DNA of 64,000 nucleotides, from contig NZ_SRSH01000017.1 of the NCBI RefSeq assembly GCF_006175985.1, forward strand, positions 1 to 64,000, written 5' to 3'. The notes below the pieces were generated by a model that made no database searches, was not told where the DNA came from, and saw nothing but the letters and a program-made list of their open reading frames with translations. This document shows, piece after piece, positions 42,397-51,785 of the stretch (position 1 is the first letter of the stretch; each line of letters begins with the position of its first letter). Both the position numbers and the translations under genes were made by a program. The stretch comes from Methylotetracoccus oryzae. Lineage in GTDB: Bacteria; Pseudomonadota; Gammaproteobacteria; Methylococcales; Methylococcaceae.

Positions 42397-44133
42397 CTAT
42401 GCGAGGCTCGTAGCCCCCCCGGACAGTTCCGGGTCCGGGCCCGGCTGCTCGCCCTCAAGCCAGCGCCAGTGCCATCCGCCATCGACACTGATTTCCAGAA
42501 CCGCGTCATAATGCTCCAGAAGATCATTGGGATCACCGATCGCAACGTAGGTGATCGAGTGATCTGACAGCATTTTCTGGATCCTCTGGATTTGCTCGGC
42601 GCTGAGCGCGGTGCACACGCGGTCCAGAAAGGCAAACTGGGGCTCGGCGAGAACCAGACGCGTGAATGCCAGCAGCTGCTCCTCGTCAAGCGACAGAATT
42701 CTCGCCCAGTCCTGCTCCGTGTCCAGGCCACCAGCACGCTGCAACACACCCTCGAGATGCAGCGCCTCCAGCACACCCAGAATTCGCTCATCGGGAATGT
42801 CATGTTCGTCGCCGCTGCGCACCAGCAATTCGCGCAGGGTCCCCGGGTAGAGATAAGGCCGCTCCGGCAAGAACCGGATATGGTCGAAGCCGGGACGAAT
42901 GATCTTGCCGGACCCGGTATCCCAGATCCCGGCAGTCGCACGGAATAGGGCAGCCTTGGCGGCCTTGTTAGGGCCCAGGATCAGCAGACGAGTACCCCGC
43001 GGCACCGAAACCGTGAGTTCCTTGAGCAGCGGTCGCCCATCTTCTGGAGAGATCAGCGTGACCCGCTCGAATGCGATACGACCATGATCCTCCACCACCT
43101 CGATGGTCGGCACGTCCGCGGCGTGCGTCAGTTCGATAGCTTCAGCCAGCACGTCGAGGCGCGACACCACCGCAGCGAACGAAGCAATCGACTGGAACTG
43201 CGTAACGATCAGCGAGAAAGCCCCGACGAGCTGCGCGAACGCCATCGACGACTGGGTGATGATTCCGAACTCGGCCTGACCATTGATGAATAGCGGCGCC
43301 ACGACCAGCGCCGGAAGCAGTAGCGCCAGATAGTTGTAGCCGGTGCTGAAGAAGCCGAGATTGCGGTTGACCCGGATGATCTTCTGAAGGTTTTCCGCCC
43401 ATTCATCGATACCGCGTGACAGGCGGCGCCGCAGGCGGCCTTCGCGTCGGGACAGAGCGACCGGTTCGGCGTTCTCGCGAACGTAGATCAGATCGGATCG
43501 AAAGTTGGCTTCCTTGTCCAATTGGGCGGAGTTCAGACCGACCAGCGGGCGCCCCAGGAACACCGCCATGTAAGTCCCTCCGGCTGCATACACGACGGCG
43601 ACCATGAACAGCAGCGGGCTAATCGACCACATGACGCCCGAGAACGCGGCAACGGTCAACAGCCCATTGAGGGTCATCAGGGCAAAGGACAGCGTGGTGA
43701 CCGTGAACGAGCGCACGTCGTCAGCGATGCGCTCGTCGGGATTCTTGATGTCACCGTTGACCTTTAGGCTGTAGTAGGTGCGGTCATTGATGTACTCTGC
43801 GACCAGACGCCGCGTCAGCTGTTCCCGCCACATGAGACCCAGCCGCTCCTCGGTGTACCGATACAGCACGGCAATGACGGTGGTTGCGCCGAGCACACCG
43901 ATGTAGATCAGGGCATGGTGGATGAACTCCGACATGCTCCGGTGCTCGATCGCCGTCATGAAGTCCCGGCCAACATAGCTGTTGACGACATTCAGGCCAT
44001 TGATCAGTAGCAGAAAGACCAGCAGCAACCCGAACAGAGCGATGAGCACCCCGCGGAACTCAGGCCCGGCGAAGGTTTGCATGACCCGAACGAAGCGGCC
44101 CCAGTTCAGTTGATCGAAGAGCGGGCGATACAT
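42397..44133 (-). CDS. YddA/SbmA-type ABC protein with degenerate ATPase motifs
   Basis: The 578-residue protein has an SbmA_BacA-type membrane domain (about residues 25-330) fused to an ABC domain (about 350-565). The ATPase motifs are all damaged. Walker A reads GPNKAAKA at 387-394 instead of GxxGxGKS, keeping only G and K; the Q-loop is FLPERPYL, with Glu for Gln; the signature reads LSLDEEQ at 480-486 instead of LSGGQ or LSLGEQQ; Walker B ends FLDR, so the catalytic Glu is Arg505; the H-loop His in GHR is Asp. The frame is intact and has a GGGAG ribosome site. Transport of peptides or very-long-chain acyl compounds is the family role, but ATP-driven transport seems unlikely here. Confidence 0.88.
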   Translation of the reverse strand: MYRPLFDQLNWGRFVRVMQTFAGPEFRGVLIALFGLLLVFLLLINGLNVVNSYVGRDFMTAIEHRSMSEFIHHALIYIGVLGATTVIAVLYRYTEERLGLMWREQLTRRLVAEYINDRTYYSLKVNGDIKNPDERIADDVRSFTVTTLSFALMTLNGLLTVAAFSGVMWSISPLLFMVAVVYAAGGTYMAVFLGRPLVGLNSAQLDKEANFRSDLIYVRENAEPVALSRREGRLRRRLSRGIDEWAENLQKIIRVNRNLGFFSTGYNYLALLLPALVVAPLFINGQAEFGIITQSSMAFAQLVGAFSLIVTQFQSIASFAAVVSRLDVLAEAIELTHAADVPTIEVVEDHGRIAFERVTLISPEDGRPLLKELTVSVPRGTRLLILGPNKAAKAALFRATAGIWDTGSGKIIRPGFDHIRFLPERPYLYPGTLRELLVRSGDEHDIPDERILGVLEALHLEGVLQRAGGLDTEQDWARILSLDEEQLLAFTRLVLAEPQFAFLDRVCTALSAEQIQRIQKMLSDHSITYVAIGDPNDLLEHYDAVLEISVDGGWHWRWLEGEQPGPDPELSGGATSLA

Positions 44134-44243
44134 AGAAGCTCCCGGATTATTCTTGTGTTTCCTGCAGGACCGCCGCAGCGTCGAGTCCCCTGTCTTCACT
44201 GCTTTCCGTCACCGGCCGATGCCGACCCGAGCCTGGTCCCGGC

Positions 44244-45371
44244 CTAGACCAGCAATTCCTCCAGCACGGCCCGGTAAAGACTCGACAGCCGCTCGATGTC
44301 GGCCACAGGGATACACTCGTTGACCTTGTGTATCGTTCCGTTCAGAGGTCCCAGTTCCACGACCTGAGCGCCGGTCGGTGCGATAAAGCGCCCATCGGAG
44401 GTGCCTCCCCCGGTATCGGGCCGCGGCGGCGAGCCGATAACTTGCGTCACGGCACGCTGGACGGCCTCCACCAGCGCCCCCCCCTCCGTCAGAAAAGGCG
44501 CGCCTGACAAACGCCAGTTCAGTTCATACTCCAGGCCGTGGCGATCGAGCACCGCTCGCACCCGCTGTTTGAGTTCGTCGGCCGTCGTTGCCGTGGAGAA
44601 GCGGAAATTGAACTGGGCCTCGAGACGGCCAGGGATGACGTTCTCGGCACCGGTGCCGGCGCGCAGGTTCGATACCTGGAAACTGGTCGCCGGAAAGTAG
44701 TCGTTCCCATGGTCCCAGACCGTCGCGGCAAGTTCGGCCAGGGCCGGCGCAAAACGGTGGATGGGATTGCTGGCCCGGTCCGGATAGGCGACATGCCCCT
44801 GGACGCCAAAAACACGCAGTTCGCCGCACAGCGATCCGCGGCGGCCTACACGAATCACGTCGCCGAGCTGCTCGAAACTCGAAGGCTCACCGATCAGGCA
44901 CCAGTCGATTTTTTCGCCCCGGGCCTCCAGTACCTCGACCACCTTGACGACGCCATCGGTCGCCGCGCCTTCCTCATCACTGGTCAGGAGCACCGCGACC
45001 GAGCCCCTGTGACCCGAATGTGCGGCCACGAAACACTCCAGAGCGGTCACCATCGCCGCAACGCCACTCTTCATGTCGGCGGCGCCGCGCCCGTACAGGA
45101 CGCCCTCGCGAATCTCCGGCTCGAACGGCGGTGACAACCAGTCCTCCAACGGACCGGACGGCACGACGTCGGTATGACCCAGGAACGCCAGCAGCGGCGC
45201 TGCCGTTCCGCGGCGCAGCCAGAGGTTCCTGGTGTTTCCGAAATCCAGCCACTCGGCATGAAAACCAAGCGGCTCGAGACGGGCCACCACGAGATCCATA
45301 CAGCCGGCATCGTCGGGGGTCACCGAGACCCGACGCATCAATTCGAGGGTGAGGTTCAGGGTGTCGGACAT
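44244..45371 (-). CDS. dapE: Succinyl-diaminopimelate desuccinylase
   Basis: The 375-residue M20-family metallohydrolase makes LL-diaminopimelate for lysine and murein. Metal ligands appear in [33 protein letters not shown] and [10 protein letters not shown], with GGTSDGRF giving the substrate loop. The length and the dimerisation domain are normal. It follows the DUF2726 gene in the same direction after about 85 bp. Confidence 0.96.
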   Translation of the reverse strand: MSDTLNLTLELMRRVSVTPDDAGCMDLVVARLEPLGFHAEWLDFGNTRNLWLRRGTAAPLLAFLGHTDVVPSGPLEDWLSPPFEPEIREGVLYGRGAADMKSGVAAMVTALECFVAAHSGHRGSVAVLLTSDEEGAATDGVVKVVEVLEARGEKIDWCLIGEPSSFEQLGDVIRVGRRGSLCGELRVFGVQGHVAYPDRASNPIHRFAPALAELAATVWDHGNDYFPATSFQVSNLRAGTGAENVIPGRLEAQFNFRFSTATTADELKQRVRAVLDRHGLEYELNWRLSGAPFLTEGGALVEAVQRAVTQVIGSPPRPDTGGGTSDGRFIAPTGAQVVELGPLNGTIHKVNECIPVADIERLSSLYRAVLEELLV

Positions 45372-45456
45372 GATTTTATTTGCAATTGGACGTCAGCGCG
45401 GTGGTGCGCAGTCCCCGCGGCACGGAAGCAACGGTGGAAACGGGTATCGATGGCGC

Positions 45457-46029
45457 TCATCCCAGGTCCAGATCATCGAGGCTCGAGATATGCGGCTCCC
45501 GGCGGCCATCGATATGACCTTCCTGGACAGGACCGGGCCGCAACGCAGTGAGGACTGCTTCACGCAAAGTAGCCGTCTCGTAGATCGGCGCCGCTTCGAC
45601 TTCGATCAGCGGCAGACCCGCGGCCTCGCAGACGCCTTTTAGCGACGAACCCAGCGAGTGTCCGCGGCCGGCCGCACGCTCACGCGGGACTACGACGACG
45701 GCGGCCAGTGCCGTCAAATCGCTGGGGCGACACAGCACGAACGCGAACGGTTGTGCCGCAGCGTCCTCGAAGGCAGCTGCCGAAGCCCGGCTGATCGTTC
45801 CCCTGACGGGCGTTATCAAGTCGCTAACCGCAACATTGGGCATCAGCTCGAAGCGCTCGCCTACTGCCTGCTTCAAGGCCTGGTACAAGGCGCAACGCTC
45901 CGGCGGCAACGCGACCTTGTGCCGTTGGTAAGCCGGCTTACCGGCTCGGGCGCCGCGGCGGAAAAGCAGGAACAGCACGATGGGCACGATGACCAGAGCG
46001 GATGCAACGATCGCGATAAGCCCATTCAT
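45457..46029 (-). CDS. DUF2726-domain membrane-anchored protein
   Basis: The 190-residue protein starts with one transmembrane helix (about residues 4-24, then RRGARAGK) and carries a DUF2726 domain. This domain belongs to the nuclease-like fold group: PPERCALYQALKQAV, FELMPNVAVSDLI and FAFVLCRPSDLTALAAVV are its strands, and LKGVCEAAGLPLIEVEA is the C-terminal helix. The role is unknown; such proteins are often linked with nucleic-acid or topoisomerase-type zinc domains. It is likely in one transcription unit with dapE. Confidence 0.75.
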   Translation of the reverse strand: MNGLIAIVASALVIVPIVLFLLFRRGARAGKPAYQRHKVALPPERCALYQALKQAVGERFELMPNVAVSDLITPVRGTISRASAAAFEDAAAQPFAFVLCRPSDLTALAAVVVVPRERAAGRGHSLGSSLKGVCEAAGLPLIEVEAAPIYETATLREAVLTALRPGPVQEGHIDGRREPHISSLDDLDLG

Positions 46030-46160
46030 CGGCGTGGCGGTTTGCAGGGAGGTGGAAGCCGGTCGGCGGGCACCAAGCCTCGATGGGCCATTGGCGACGA
46101 CGCGAAGCGGATTATATCGGAACGGCTAAGATCCTGCGGGCCCCTTGGCGGCCCGGCCCC

Positions 46161-46180
46161 AACGCCCGGTGCCGGGCGTT
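46161..46180. terminator. Palindromic stem between pilU and the DUF2726 gene
   Basis: AACGCCCGG and CCGGGCGTT form a perfect 9-bp stem with a 2-base loop in the 211-bp gap after pilU. There is no T-run. It could end the pilTU transcript or be a protein-binding palindrome. Confidence 0.3.
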
Positions 46181-46240
46181 CGATACGCTGAAGCCGGAGC
46201 TGCTATGGCGAGCATTAAAGGCGAAGGGGAAGGTCACACC

Positions 46241-47359
46241 TCAATCGTCCATGATGTGCAGACCATCCGCGGCCTTGGCGAACTGGTCGATCGCACCATC
46301 CTGTCCCAGCTTGATCATCAACCGCACTTCGTTCTGCGAATCCGCCGAGTGAAGCGCATCCTCGTAGGAAATCTTCCCGGCCCGATACAAATCGTAGAGT
46401 GCCTGATCGAAGGTCTGCATTCCGTGCTCCCGGGACTGCTTCATCAGCTCCTTGAGTTTATGGACTTCGCCCTTGCGGATCAGGTCGGAAGCCAGGGGCG
46501 TATTGATCAGGATTTCGATCACCGGGTAGCGCCCGGCGCCATCCGAGCGCTTGACCAATTGCTGGGCGATGATGGCCTTCAGGTTCAGCGACAAATCCAT
46601 GAACAACTGGCTGTGCATGTCCTCGGGAAAGAAATGCAGGATACGATCGAGCGCCTGATTCGCGTTGTTTGCGTGGAGCGTGCTGAGGCACAAATGCCCC
46701 GTTTCCGCGAAGGTGATCGCATGCTGCATGGTTTCGCGGGCCCGGATCTCGCCAATCAGGATCACATCCGGCGCCTGCCGGAGTGTATTCTTCAGCGCGA
46801 CTTCATACGATTCGGTATCGATCCCGACCTCCCGCTGGGTAACGATGCACCCGGCGTGCGGATGGACATACTCAAGCGGATCCTCGATCGTGATGATGTG
46901 CCCCCGCGAGTTCTCGTTGCGGTGCTTGATCATTGCCGCCAGCGAGGTCGACTTGCCGGTGCCGGTAGCACCCACGAACAGGATCAGCCCGCGCTTGGTC
47001 ATCGCGAGGTCGCTAATGATCGGTGGCAGGTTCAGTTCCTCGGTGTCGGGAATATGGGTCTCGATCCGTCGCAGCACCATACCGGGTGCATCCTGCTGAA
47101 AGAATGCGCTGACCCGAAAGCGCCCTAACCCTTCCGAACTGATCGCGAAGTTGCACTCCCGGCAGTTGTCGAACTCATCACGCTGTCGCTGCGTCATGAT
47201 GCCATAGACGATTTCACGAGCCTGCTCACGCGTGAGTTTCGTCGGCGACAAGGGCTGCAGTGCGCCGTCCACCTTGATGGACGGCTCACGCCCGACCGTG
47301 ATGAACAGGTCGGAGGCCTTCTTGTGTGTCATCAGCATCAGCAGGGACTCGAATTCCAT
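46241..47359 (-). CDS. pilU: PilU, type IV pilus retraction ATPase
   Basis: The 372-residue hexameric ATPase works with PilT to pull back type IV pili. Walker A is FVGATGTGKSTSLAAM, the Asp-box is ITIEDPLEYVH and Walker B is DVILIGEIRARE; HLCLSTLHANNANQALDR holds the His-box. The C-terminus with MIKLGQDG distinguishes PilU from PilT. The ATG at 47359 has a GGGAGAG site 9 bp upstream; a GTG at 47368 is too close to it. It lies 20 bp after pilT. Confidence 0.95.
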   Translation of the reverse strand: MEFESLLMLMTHKKASDLFITVGREPSIKVDGALQPLSPTKLTREQAREIVYGIMTQRQRDEFDNCRECNFAISSEGLGRFRVSAFFQQDAPGMVLRRIETHIPDTEELNLPPIISDLAMTKRGLILFVGATGTGKSTSLAAMIKHRNENSRGHIITIEDPLEYVHPHAGCIVTQREVGIDTESYEVALKNTLRQAPDVILIGEIRARETMQHAITFAETGHLCLSTLHANNANQALDRILHFFPEDMHSQLFMDLSLNLKAIIAQQLVKRSDGAGRYPVIEILINTPLASDLIRKGEVHKLKELMKQSREHGMQTFDQALYDLYRAGKISYEDALHSADSQNEVRLMIKLGQDGAIDQFAKAADGLHIMDD

Positions 47360-47379
47360 CGCCGTCACTCTCCCGACTG

Positions 47380-48414
47380 TCAGAACGCGGTCTTGTTGAC
47401 CGCATACTCGCGCGCCGTCTGCTTCGCGACGACGCCTCGTTCAACCAATTCCTGCAGATGCTGATCGAGTGTCTGCATGCCATCGCGCCGCCCGGTCTGG
47501 ATGGCCGAATACATCTGCGCGACTTTGTTCTCGCGAATGAGGTTGCGGATCGCGGGCGTGCCGACCATGATCTCCCAGGCGGCGGTTCGGCCGCCCGCCG
47601 TCTTCTTCAGCAATGTCTGCGAGATCACGGCCTGCAGCGATTCGGATAGCATCGCACGGATCATGTCCTTCTCGGCGGCCGGAAATACGTCGACGATTCG
47701 GTCGACGGTCTTCGCCGCCGAACTGGTATGCAGGGTCCCGAATACGAGGTGCCCGGTCTCCGCCGCGGTCAACGCGAGTCGGATCGTTTCGAGATCGCGC
47801 AATTCGCCCACCAGGATCACGTCCGGATCCTCGCGCAGCGCTGAACGCAAGGCTTCATTGAATCCCAGCGTGTCGCGATGAACCTCACGCTGGTTGATGA
47901 GACATTTCTTGCTCTGATGCACGAATTCGATCGGGTCCTCGATCGTCAGGATATGCGAATAGTCATTGGCGTTGACATAGTCCAACATAGCGGCCAAGGT
48001 GGTGGACTTGCCCGAGCCGGTGGGGCCTGTGACCAGGATCAGGCCGCGCGGCTGCCGCGTGACGTCTTCGAAGAAACGCGGGCAACCGAGGTCGTCCAGC
48101 GTCAGGACCTTCGATGGAATACTGCGAAACACCGCCGCAGCCCCGCGATCCTGATTGAATGCGTTGACCCTGAACCGCGCAACGCCGGGGAGTTCGAACG
48201 AGAAATCGGTCTCGAGGAACTCCTCGTAATCGCGCCGCTGCTTGTCGTTCATGATGTCGTAGATCAGCGCGTGGACTTCCTTGTGCTCCAGTGCTGGCAG
48301 ACTGATCCTCCGGATGTCCCCATCGACCCGGATGATCGGCGGCAGGCCCGCCGACAGATGCAGGTCGGAGCATCCGTTCTTGACGGCGAATGCGAGAAGT
48401 TCGGCGATGTCCAC
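47380..48414 (-). CDS. pilT: PilT, type IV pilus retraction ATPase
   Basis: The 344-residue protein is the main pilus retraction motor. Walker A is VTGPTGSGKSTTLAAM, the Asp-box ILTIEDPIEFVHQS, Walker B DVILVGELRDLETIR and the His-box HLVFGTLHTSSAAKT. The AIRNLIRENK segment is the PilT signature near the C-terminus. Its N-terminus MDIAELLAFAVKNGCSDLHL is standard. pilT-pilU are transcribed together. yggS usually diverges directly from pilT; here 2.6 kb of other DNA intervenes. Confidence 0.97.
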   Translation of the reverse strand: MDIAELLAFAVKNGCSDLHLSAGLPPIIRVDGDIRRISLPALEHKEVHALIYDIMNDKQRRDYEEFLETDFSFELPGVARFRVNAFNQDRGAAAVFRSIPSKVLTLDDLGCPRFFEDVTRQPRGLILVTGPTGSGKSTTLAAMLDYVNANDYSHILTIEDPIEFVHQSKKCLINQREVHRDTLGFNEALRSALREDPDVILVGELRDLETIRLALTAAETGHLVFGTLHTSSAAKTVDRIVDVFPAAEKDMIRAMLSESLQAVISQTLLKKTAGGRTAAWEIMVGTPAIRNLIRENKVAQMYSAIQTGRRDGMQTLDQHLQELVERGVVAKQTAREYAVNKTAF

Positions 48415-48619
48415 TGCAGCATTCCTTCATTTGGGATTGCAGACCACGGATAACCCATCGAAACAGGCGGACTGATGCGACCGCGGCATCCTGCTGGGGA
48501 TTATCGACCCGGCCAGAGCGGCGCGTGTTTGTCCGCCAGCACCCGGGGATGTATGGAAGTATAAGGCAGTGCGTCGCTGCGACGACCTCACCTGATCGAA
48601 CGGGTATCGGATCGCCCAT

Positions 48620-48653
48620 AAAAAAACGGGACGCTTCGCTACGGAGCATCCCG
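48620..48653 (-). terminator. Intrinsic terminator on the minus strand
   Basis: CGGGATGCT and AGCGTCCCG pair (one mismatch) around a short loop, and on the minus strand seven T residues follow at 48626-48620. It would end minus-strand transcription coming from about 48.7-49.0 kb, before the pilT leader. Confidence 0.6.
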
Positions 48654-48723
48654 TCATGAGAGGAGGATTTACGTACTCGCCGCGCTGATCTGCTGAGGAT
48701 TTCAGTAAACGAGTGGTCATATG

Positions 48724-49029
48724 CTACAAACCGTAAGCATCTGATTCAATGTGACACTTTGTCGCACTAACAGTGAGGGATATGCCACTTTGCGTTGCGG
48801 CTTTTGACTCATGGCCGGCGCCGTGCGAGGAATGATCGCGGATGAGGAGTAACGGCTTTGCATGCTCGTCGACGCACGACAAGCCGGGACCATGAATTGT
48901 CATCTTGCATACGCTGTCGTCGTTATTGGCTTTGGTACACTTCACGGTAAGCAGCGCCCTTTCCTCGGTCGGAACGGACTGCCGCCGGTTCTTCGCTCTG
49001 CTGATTGGTGCGACAGTGCTTTGCGGCAC
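48724..49029 (-). CDS. Doubtful small ORF with four cysteines
   Basis: A GTG-started frame of 101 codons reads LLTVKCTKANNDDSVCKMTI and then LSCVDEHAKPLL, ending about 70 bp before the minus-strand terminator. Four cysteines and a strand-like LTVKC...SLTVSATKC pattern could fit a small exported protein. I see no signal peptide in frame and no good ribosome site. The terminator downstream is the main support. Confidence 0.25.
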   Translation of the reverse strand: MPQSTVAPISRAKNRRQSVPTEERALLTVKCTKANNDDSVCKMTIHGPGLSCVDEHAKPLLLIRDHSSHGAGHESKAATQSGISLTVSATKCHIESDAYGL

Positions 49030-49247
49030 GAACTCAGCCGCATCCAGGCGGGCTGAAGGCGGTCGGGCGGAATGTCGACAAATCCCTTTCCCGCGGGAGC
49101 CGATTGCCGTTCAAAGGGTCTGCGAGTCGACCGGCCGTTGCCCAATGCAGAACCGATGCCTCGCACAGGAGTGGAGTCACCTATGCCGTTAATCTTTAAT
49201 GCTGACCTTTCCCGGACAGCCAACACCTACAAGGAGGTCGAAGCACC

Positions 49248-50714
49248 GTGAGATATGCCAACGTTACACGCTTATCCTGTCCGTTTTGCGATTCTCCAGT
49301 CACGGTAAAGAAGGTCAACATCGAGTCTGACCAGGGCATCGATTTCGGCCTGCTAGACTGCAAGACCTGCCATGCCGAGTTCCCGATCGTCGCCGGCGTT
49401 CTGATCACGATTGGTCCGGACGATTTCGTGGACATCCGCGACGAAGTCTCGGAGACCCGCGTCGACAATGGCGTCAAACCGCGTCTACTGTGCGAGTTGC
49501 TCGCAGCGGACAAGCCGAGCGAAGCTTTCAGTCTGCTCCTGAGGCCCTGTCGGCCCACACCGAACTTTCTGGCCGTCCCAAGCCTGGCAAAGCGCGGACC
49601 TAGCCAGGTCGAGATCGGAAGAGTGCGCCGTAGGCCGCTGCACGAACTCCGTCCGGCACGACGCCTACAGGCTCTTGCCGATAAGTCCATGCGAGGAAGG
49701 TTGACGGGCTGGACTTGCCGCCGCGCAGCCAATGTGCTGTTGAAACGCCGCGAACAGTTGTCGGCGATGGACGTGATCGACTTCTACTACCGAAACTTCT
49801 CGCTCAGCGAGGTCGCAAATTACTTTGGCTATCGCTTCGGCCAACCGCGGCACCTGTCAGGATTGCAGCTTGCTTCGCATCTTCGGGCTCGCGGTGGCCC
49901 CACCATCGACCTGGCCTGCGGCGCCGGGCATCTGACGCACCACTTTTCCTACCGCGCCGAAACGGCCGGCCCGGTCATCGGCGTCGACCGGGACTACTTT
50001 CGACTCTATCTCGCCCAGAATTTCGTCGCGCCCGATGCCGACTTCATTTGCCAATGGGTCGATCGCCCATTGCCGTTTCCGGCCCGTAGCTTCGACAACA
50101 TCTTCTGTTCCGACGCCTTCCACGTCATCCTCAACAAGAGCGGATTCCTGCGTGAGGCCCGCAGGCTGATGTCCGACACAGGAGTGCTGGCCCTGGCCAC
50201 GTTCGGCAACCGTGCCGTTCGGCCGCAGGAAGGATACGAACTGACCGCGGAAGGCTACCGCGAACTCTTCCGCGATTCGCCCCATGTCATTTTGGGCGAG
50301 GACGAATTGCTGGAGTCCTACTTTGCCGGCACCGGCCCAGACTTTCGCCCTCGGTCGGACTTCCCGCCCGAGCTGCATGAACAGAAGTGGTTCAACGCCT
50401 TGTTGACGAATCGGTCAGACGATCTCCGTCAATACGGACGCAACACCCGATGGCCGCATCTCCTCGGCCGTATCGGAATCAATCCGATTTACCATCCCGA
50501 ACAGCGTACCCAGGATGGAGCGCTTAAGCTCCGCTTCAAGTTCCCTTCCGAGTGGTACGCCTACGAGGACCGCAAGTACACACGCTACGCCCCTGAGTCG
50601 GTCGAGCTGCCGCCGGCATTGCTCGACGCCATCGAGCACGGCTCCGTAACCGAGGTATCCGAGTCGCTGGCGAGTCAACTGGTCCTGGTGGGTTTGCCCG
50701 ATCGCTATCTCTGA
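49248..50714 (+). CDS. SAM-dependent methyltransferase with N-terminal zinc ribbon
   Basis: The 488-residue protein starts at a GTG 9 bp after an AGGAGGT site. The N-terminus has a CPFC...CKTC zinc ribbon followed by AEFPIVAGVLITI, a Trm112-like element found fused to several methyltransferases. Residues about 200-320 form a class I methyltransferase: TIDLACGAGHLTHHF (motif I), VIGVDRDYF, and FDNIFCSDAFHVI then GVLALATF. The last 150 residues have no domain I recognise. The substrate may be a lipid, natural product or protein; no partner gene is adjacent. It sits between pilT and yggS, which are normally neighbours, so it is probably acquired. Confidence 0.82.
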   Translation: MRYANVTRLSCPFCDSPVTVKKVNIESDQGIDFGLLDCKTCHAEFPIVAGVLITIGPDDFVDIRDEVSETRVDNGVKPRLLCELLAADKPSEAFSLLLRPCRPTPNFLAVPSLAKRGPSQVEIGRVRRRPLHELRPARRLQALADKSMRGRLTGWTCRRAANVLLKRREQLSAMDVIDFYYRNFSLSEVANYFGYRFGQPRHLSGLQLASHLRARGGPTIDLACGAGHLTHHFSYRAETAGPVIGVDRDYFRLYLAQNFVAPDADFICQWVDRPLPFPARSFDNIFCSDAFHVILNKSGFLREARRLMSDTGVLALATFGNRAVRPQEGYELTAEGYRELFRDSPHVILGEDELLESYFAGTGPDFRPRSDFPPELHEQKWFNALLTNRSDDLRQYGRNTRWPHLLGRIGINPIYHPEQRTQDGALKLRFKFPSEWYAYEDRKYTRYAPESVELPPALLDAIEHGSVTEVSESLASQLVLVGLPDRYL

Positions 50715-51025
50715 GCGGGCTGCGGATCTCCATGGTGTCCCCTCATGGCGCTACGTCGGCGATGAGGGGCAATAGACCACAACGCGTATCGGCCGACCCG
50801 GCACACGCGTTTGGCAGCCCCCACGGTGAGTCTGCCGCCAGACTCACGGTCGGTGTCGCGGCAGCATCGGCCGTCCGGGCTCGGCGCGCGCCCATGCGAC
50901 CGACTGCGGGAGGCTTCACGCCTGTCTGCAGTTCAGTGGATAATCTATCGCGGGTCCACGAACTGATCGCCCCGAAGGACACTCCCTCCGAAATCCCATT
51001 TCTCCCCTCGACGCGAGACCGACTC
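50715..51025. other. Intergenic region before yggS, with two hairpins
   Basis: The 311 bp contain no gene. Besides the stem at 50739-50769, GTGAGTCTG and CAGACTCAC at 50826-50847 form a perfect 9-bp stem with a CCGC loop. The yggS promoter probably lies near the AT-richer GTGGATAATCTATC stretch at about 50937-50950. Confidence 0.45.
50739..50769 (+). terminator. Stem-loop after the zinc-ribbon methyltransferase gene
   Basis: CCCCTCAT at 50739-50746 pairs with ATGAGGGG at 50762-50769, 24 bp after the stop. The loop can pair further. CAATAG follows instead of a T-run, so this is tentative. Confidence 0.4.
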
Positions 51026-51754
51026 ATGTCATCGCTGGGAACGCGCCTAGACGCACTCCATGAACGCATCAAACTGGCCGCAGCAGCCGCCGGTCGACCG
51101 GCCGGCGCCGTGCGTTTGATCGCGGTCAGCAAGACGGTGCCCTACGAGCAGATGCTGGTCGCCTATCGTCTGGGACTGCGCGACTTTGCAGAGAGCTACG
51201 TCCAGGAAGCCCTGCCTAAACTTGCTGCGCTGGCTCACTGCGACATTACCTGGCATTTCATCGGCCCCATACAGTCGAACAAGACACGCCCGATTGCGGA
51301 GCGCTTTCACTGGGCACACAGTGTGGACCGCCTGAAAATTGCCGAGCGCCTGCACGAGCAACGTCCGCACGGCATGCCACCTCTGAACATCTGCCTGCAG
51401 GTCAATGTCAGTGGCGAGCCGACGAAAGCCGGCGTAACGCTTGACGCTCTGCCACAGCTGACAGAAGCCATTGCTCCCCTGTCGAACCTCAGACTGCGGG
51501 GACTGATGGCGATTCCCGCCCCCGGTCAGTCCCCTGATGCGCAACGTGCAGCATTCCGTTGTCTGCGGGAGGCCTTGCTTGGGCTGAATCTTCCAGGGCT
51601 GGACACGCTGTCGATCGGAATGTCCGATGACCTGGAAGCGGCAATCATGGAGGGCGCCACGCTGTTGCGCATCGGCACGGCGTTGTTCGGCCCGCGTCAG
51701 GCCGGATCCACGCCCACCGCCACGAGCAGTCAACACCGGGCTCCAGTATCATGA
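51026..51754 (+). CDS. yggS: YggS-family PLP-binding protein (PLPBP)
   Basis: The 242-residue protein is a single TIM-barrel PLP carrier that keeps pyridoxal phosphate and amino-acid pools balanced. VRLIAVSKTVP holds the PLP lysine, WHFIGPIQSNKTR and CLQVNVSGEPTKAG are conserved blocks, and LSIGMSDDLEAAI is the phosphate-binding signature. The start is the ATG at 51026 (MSSLGTRLDALHERI); the frame is open for 290 bp upstream without similarity. It begins the yggS-proC-yggT operon. Confidence 0.95.
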   Translation: MSSLGTRLDALHERIKLAAAAAGRPAGAVRLIAVSKTVPYEQMLVAYRLGLRDFAESYVQEALPKLAALAHCDITWHFIGPIQSNKTRPIAERFHWAHSVDRLKIAERLHEQRPHGMPPLNICLQVNVSGEPTKAGVTLDALPQLTEAIAPLSNLRLRGLMAIPAPGQSPDAQRAAFRCLREALLGLNLPGLDTLSIGMSDDLEAAIMEGATLLRIGTALFGPRQAGSTPTATSSQHRAPVS

Positions 51755-51785
51755 GCCTTTCATCGCAACGGACCGTCAGCCCGCC

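Larger units (their letters stand above)
48415..49247. other. 833-bp region between pilT and the methyltransferase gene
   Basis: Most of this region lacks a clear gene. It holds a minus-strand terminator at 48620-48653 and one weak minus-strand ORF at 48724-49029, both listed separately. A strong AAGGAGGT ribosome site for the downstream gene lies near 49231. Together with that methyltransferase gene it looks like an insert in the conserved pilT-yggS junction. Confidence 0.5.
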
